Translations under genes and position numbers: made by a program
The notes under the pieces: generated by a model
The model's database searches: none
What the model saw: only the letters and a program-made list of their open reading frames with translations
What the model was told of the DNA's origin: nothing
Shown here: positions 61,013-64,000 of the stretch, piece by piece
Numbering within the stretch: the first letter of the stretch is position 1
Layout of the letters: each line of letters starts with the position of its first letter
Assembly (NCBI GenBank): GCA_030849945.1
Contig: JAVDKK010000001.1
Span: forward strand, 1,550,001 to 1,614,000
Reading direction: 5' to 3'
Source: Schauerella fraxinea
GTDB taxonomy: Bacteria > Pseudomonadota > Gammaproteobacteria > Burkholderiales > Burkholderiaceae_B
DNA: 64,000 nt

Positions 61013-62743
61013 ATGAACCGACCGTGGCTCGCGCACTACCCGGCTGAGGTGCCAGCAGAAATATCCACCGACGGCTATTCGTCGCTTGTCGATCTTCTCG
61101 ATCGCGCTTGCGTGCGTCATGCCGATCGCGTGGCTTGTACGGCGATGGGCGCCGACATCACCTATCGTCGTATCGACGAGCACGGCCGCGCCTTTGCGGC
61201 CTGGCTGCAATCCTTGCAACTGCCGCGCGGATCGCGCGTGGCCATCATGATGCCCAATGTGCCGGCGTATCTGGTGGCGTTGCTGGGTGTGTTTCGCGCC
61301 GGCCACGTCGTGGTCAACGTCAATCCGCTTTATAAGAGCGTCGAACTCGAACGCGTGCTCAAGGATAGTGGCGCCGCGGTGATCGTGTTGCTCGAAAATT
61401 TTGCCCGCACGCTGCAGGACGTTTCGGATCGCAGCAGTCTGCAGCATGTGGTAGTTACCGGGCCGGGCGATTTGCTGGGCGGTCTCAAATCGATGGTGGT
61501 CAATCTGGGGGCGAAGTATCTGAAAAAGATGATCCCCGAATGGCATATCGACGGCGCGGTCAAATTGAATGCCGTGCTGGCGCAAGGTGCGCGCGCGTCG
61601 TTTACGCCACCCATCATCGCGATGGAAGATATCGCTGTGCTGCAGTACACCGGCGGCACCACCGGCACGCCGAAAGGTGCGATGTTGTCGCATCGCAATC
61701 TGGTCGCCAATACGTTGCAAACCGAGGCGGTGGCGGCACCCGCATTGCGCGGCTCGGGCGAGTCGCAACTGGTGATCATCAGCGCCTTGCCGCTGTATCA
61801 CATCTTCGCGCTCACGGTGTGCGGGTTCTATGCCATGCACAAGGGCATGCGCAACCTGCTCATCATCAATCCGCGCGACCTGCCCACGCTCGTCGCCGCG
61901 TGGAAAAAAACGCCGGTCAATCTCTTTCCGGCGGTCAACACACTCTTCAACGCGCTGGCGCACAACAGCGCGTTTGCCCAGCTCGACTTCACGCCGCTGA
62001 AGTTGACGTTGGGTGGCGGCATGGCCGTGCAACGCGCGGTCGCGGAGCGATGGCTCAAGCTCACGGGCAAACCGCTGATCGAGGGTTATGGACTATCCGA
62101 AACGTCGCCGGTGGCGGTGGTCAATCCCACAGATGCCACGGAATACTCAGGTGCGATCGGCTTGCCGTTGCCGTCCACCGAAGTGGCGATCCTGGACGAT
62201 GCCGGCAATGCATTGCCGATCGGCGAACGCGGCGAGATTGGTATCCGTGGCCCGCAAGTCATGCTGGGCTATTGGCGCAATGAAGCCGAAACGCGCGCCG
62301 CCATGACGGCCGATGGTTTTTTCCGCACAGGCGATATCGGCGTCATGGACGAAAAGGGCTATACCCGGATCGTCGACCGCAAGAAAGACATGATCCTGGT
62401 GTCTGGGTTCAACGTGTATCCCAACGAGGTCGAAGAAGTGGTGGCCGCGCATCCTGGCGTGCTTGAGTGCGCGGCCATCGGCGTGCCCGATGAGCACTCC
62501 GGCGAGGCGGTGAAAGTATTCGTGGTGAAGAAGGATCCGGCGCTGACCGAGCAGGACGTGCTCACGTTTTGCCGCGACAAGCTCACCGGCTATAAACGGC
62601 CGCGGCAGGTGGTGTTTCGCGAAGAATTGCCGAAGACCAACGTGGGCAAGATCCTGCGGCGCGAGCTGCGCGAGGACCTGCCCAAGGAAGAAGTGCGAGG
62701 CGCCGATCGGCAACCCACCGAGCCGTCGCAACGCCGCGCTTGA
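61013..62743 (+). CDS. Long-chain fatty acid-CoA ligase (FadD-like)
   Basis: A 576-residue AMP-forming acyl-CoA synthetase. The P-loop-like motif QYTGGTTGTPKGAMLSH, IEGYGLSETSPVAVVNP, the core GFFRTGDIGVMDEKGY and the C-terminal lysine region KTNVGKILRRELRE are all present. The ATG at 61013 has GGAG 9 bases upstream; the ATG at 60998 would be too close to that site. Size and motifs fit FadD. It is divergent from the amidohydrolase across about 70 bases and convergent with the SuhB-type gene. Confidence 0.92.
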   Translation: MNRPWLAHYPAEVPAEISTDGYSSLVDLLDRACVRHADRVACTAMGADITYRRIDEHGRAFAAWLQSLQLPRGSRVAIMMPNVPAYLVALLGVFRAGHVVVNVNPLYKSVELERVLKDSGAAVIVLLENFARTLQDVSDRSSLQHVVVTGPGDLLGGLKSMVVNLGAKYLKKMIPEWHIDGAVKLNAVLAQGARASFTPPIIAMEDIAVLQYTGGTTGTPKGAMLSHRNLVANTLQTEAVAAPALRGSGESQLVIISALPLYHIFALTVCGFYAMHKGMRNLLIINPRDLPTLVAAWKKTPVNLFPAVNTLFNALAHNSAFAQLDFTPLKLTLGGGMAVQRAVAERWLKLTGKPLIEGYGLSETSPVAVVNPTDATEYSGAIGLPLPSTEVAILDDAGNALPIGERGEIGIRGPQVMLGYWRNEAETRAAMTADGFFRTGDIGVMDEKGYTRIVDRKKDMILVSGFNVYPNEVEEVVAAHPGVLECAAIGVPDEHSGEAVKVFVVKKDPALTEQDVLTFCRDKLTGYKRPRQVVFREELPKTNVGKILRRELREDLPKEEVRGADRQPTEPSQRRA

Positions 62744-62754
62744 GTGCGCGTATG

Positions 62755-62785
62755 GCCGCAGGGTAATGGCATGTCATGCTGCGGC
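62755..62785. terminator. Hairpin between convergent fadD-like gene and suhB
   Basis: GCCGCAG (62755-62761) pairs with CTGCGGC (62779-62785), with a 17-base loop, in the 63-base gap between convergent genes. No T-run on either side. Confidence 0.35.
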
Positions 62786-62806
62786 TGACCTAGGCTGATA
62801 TCGCAG

Positions 62807-63670
62807 CTACTCAGGCCGCTTCAGATGCGGGTCGATCATGGCCTGCAGTTCCGCCGTGGTGTCGCGGTTGCCTGCAATCACATAACCGCCGATCGGCCAG
62901 GGGTCGCGTCCGTACATATCGCGCGCCACGCCACCAGCTTCGCGCACGAGCAGCGTACCGGCCGCCACGTCCCACGATGCCAAGGCCATTTCCCAATACG
63001 CGTCGTAGCGTCCGCATGCTGTCCATGCCAGGTCCAGCGATGCCGCGCCTGCACGCCGTACGCCGCGCGTGGTGTTGATCGCGTCGTGCAGCATCGGCAT
63101 GTATTGATCCGAAAACGAAAAGTCACGAAACGGGAAGCCGGTTGCCACGACCGATTCGGCGAGCGTGGGCGTGCGCGAGCAGGCAATGCGTTGGCCGTTC
63201 AACCACGCGCCTACGCCATACACCGAATTGAACAATTCTTCGCGGCTGGGGTCATACACCACGGCAACCACAGGCGTATCTTCGGTCAACGTTTCGGTGC
63301 CCGAGATCACCGTGCCGGCATGCGCCACCAGCGCAATCGACACCGCGTAATGCGGGATGCCGTGCAGGAAATTGGTGGTGCCATCCAGCGGGTCGATATA
63401 CCAGGTGGCTTGTCCTTCGGGGCGTCCGCCCGTTTCTTCGGCCACGATGCCGAAGGCGGGTGTGCGGGCGCGCAGGATCTCGATCACCGCCGCTTCCGAT
63501 TCGCGGTCGGCCTGCGACACCAAATCGTTGCGCGCCTTGTGGTCGATCACGAGATCGGCACGGTGGCTGGCGTAGGCCTGCAAAATGGCAGCGCCGGCGT
63601 GCGCTGCGGTAACGGCAACATCCAGTGCGCCGCCGAGATCGAGAGGAACAATATGCGTGGAATCAGTCAT
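62807..63670 (-). CDS. suhB: Inositol monophosphatase family protein (SuhB type)
   Basis: A 287-residue magnesium-dependent sugar-phosphatase of the IMPase fold. The metal-binding signature YIDPLDGTTNFLHGIPHYAVSIAL and the preceding IVAEETGG supply the acidic ligands. The C-terminal WDVAAGTLLVREAGG is the third motif. SuhB also acts in rRNA transcription antitermination in E. coli. The gene stands alone, convergent with the acyl-CoA ligase. Next to it, transcribed the other way, is mnmC. Confidence 0.92.
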   Translation of the reverse strand: MTDSTHIVPLDLGGALDVAVTAAHAGAAILQAYASHRADLVIDHKARNDLVSQADRESEAAVIEILRARTPAFGIVAEETGGRPEGQATWYIDPLDGTTNFLHGIPHYAVSIALVAHAGTVISGTETLTEDTPVVAVVYDPSREELFNSVYGVGAWLNGQRIACSRTPTLAESVVATGFPFRDFSFSDQYMPMLHDAINTTRGVRRAGAASLDLAWTACGRYDAYWEMALASWDVAAGTLLVREAGGVARDMYGRDPWPIGGYVIAGNRDTTAELQAMIDPHLKRPE

Positions 63671-63806
63671 GAATCGTAGAGCGTCTCAACTTGGGTTTTA
63701 ATCGAAGCGGCGTCAAGCGTTGCTGTAGCGGGCAGGGCCGTATCGGTGGCGATCTTCCGATGGTACCCCTGACGTCCTCATTCTAGAATCGCCAGTTGTC
63801 TTTTTC

Positions 63807-64000
63807 ATGTCGGGTCCCTTGCCTTCGTCTCCTACCTACGCGTTGCCCGATCCACTTGCCGCCCTGGATAACGGTGGCACCTTGCACAGTGCGCGCTTCA
63901 ACGAAACGTATCACGCCCGCACGGGCGCCTTCGTACGTGCCACCCGTATTTTCATGGCCGGCACCGACACGTCCTCGAGGTGGCGTGGCACGTCGCGCTT
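63807..64000 (+). CDS. mnmC: MnmC tRNA-modification protein, N-terminal part only
   Basis: The first 64 residues of a gene cut by the right edge. The sequence SARFNETYHARTGAFVRATRIFMAG...RWRGTSR matches the N-terminus of the MnmC methyltransferase domain, which completes 5-methylaminomethyl-2-thiouridine at the tRNA wobble base. The ATG at 63807 is preceded by CTAGAAT-type AT sequence at 63781-63790 that could be a -10 element. Whether the second, oxidoreductase domain is present cannot be seen. Confidence 0.72.
   Translation, partial: MSGPLPSSPTYALPDPLAALDNGGTLHSARFNETYHARTGAFVRATRIFMAGTDTSSRWRGTSR

Overview
The window is about 62% GC bacterial chromosome, most likely from a betaproteobacterium of the order Burkholderiales, close to the Bordetella/Achromobacter family Alcaligenaceae. 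This is judged from protein character and gene order only; no rRNA is present. The clues are two Bug-type periplasmic binding proteins, a DUF3460 gene directly before scpA, the order prepilin peptidase - coaE - zapD, a metX-metW pair, and gatCAB divergent from mreBCD-mrdA-rodA. I see no insertion sequence, prophage, CRISPR array, tRNA or rRNA. Almost all of it looks like core chromosome.

Layout. 1-3.7 kb: truncated membrane protein, lipocalin, glutamate-cysteine ligase, a small lipoprotein and a 72-residue LuxR-type DNA-binding protein. 3.9-5.6 kb: AEC transporter and GntR regulator. 5.6-8.8 kb: a SAM-II riboswitch followed by metX-metW-ampG. 8.9-10.4 kb: xthA and pyrE, divergent. 10.7-14.0 kb: gatCAB on the minus strand. 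14.3-20.1 kb: the rod-shape operon mreB-mreC-mreD-mrdA-rodA. 20.2-27.7 kb: mutY, a large fused indolepyruvate ferredoxin oxidoreductase, an orphan cheD and ftsEX.

28.0-32.3 kb: a general L-amino-acid ABC transporter operon, aapJQMP. Its leader carries a perfect tandem repeat of a GNRA-capped hairpin, there is a GC-rich hairpin between aapJ and aapQ, and a textbook terminator closes the operon. 32.6-36.7 kb: a Bug protein, glpK and a DHA2-type exporter. 36.9-38.8 kb: DUF3460, scpA, panC. 38.9-42.7 kb: another small LuxR-type protein, an NlpE-like lipoprotein, pilD, coaE, zapD. 42.8-51.9 kb: a four-gene tripartite RND efflux operon with two different inner-membrane pumps, every junction overlapping by 4 bases.

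52-64 kb: a second Bug protein, a cysteine-dioxygenase-like cupin divergent from an Lrp-type regulator, a ChaC-type gamma-glutamylcyclotransferase, mgtE, a hot-dog thioesterase, a YeiH-type transporter divergent from a LysR regulator, an M20 amidohydrolase, a fatty acyl-CoA ligase, a SuhB-type phosphatase and the start of mnmC.

Functional themes are cell-envelope growth (mre/rod genes, ampG, ftsEX, zapD), sulfur and thiol metabolism (metX/metW, gshA, ChaC, cysteine dioxygenase, YeiH) and nutrient uptake or efflux. The most noteworthy non-coding elements are the SAM-II riboswitch before metX, the duplicated hairpin before aapJ, and the palindrome between yeiH and the LysR gene.
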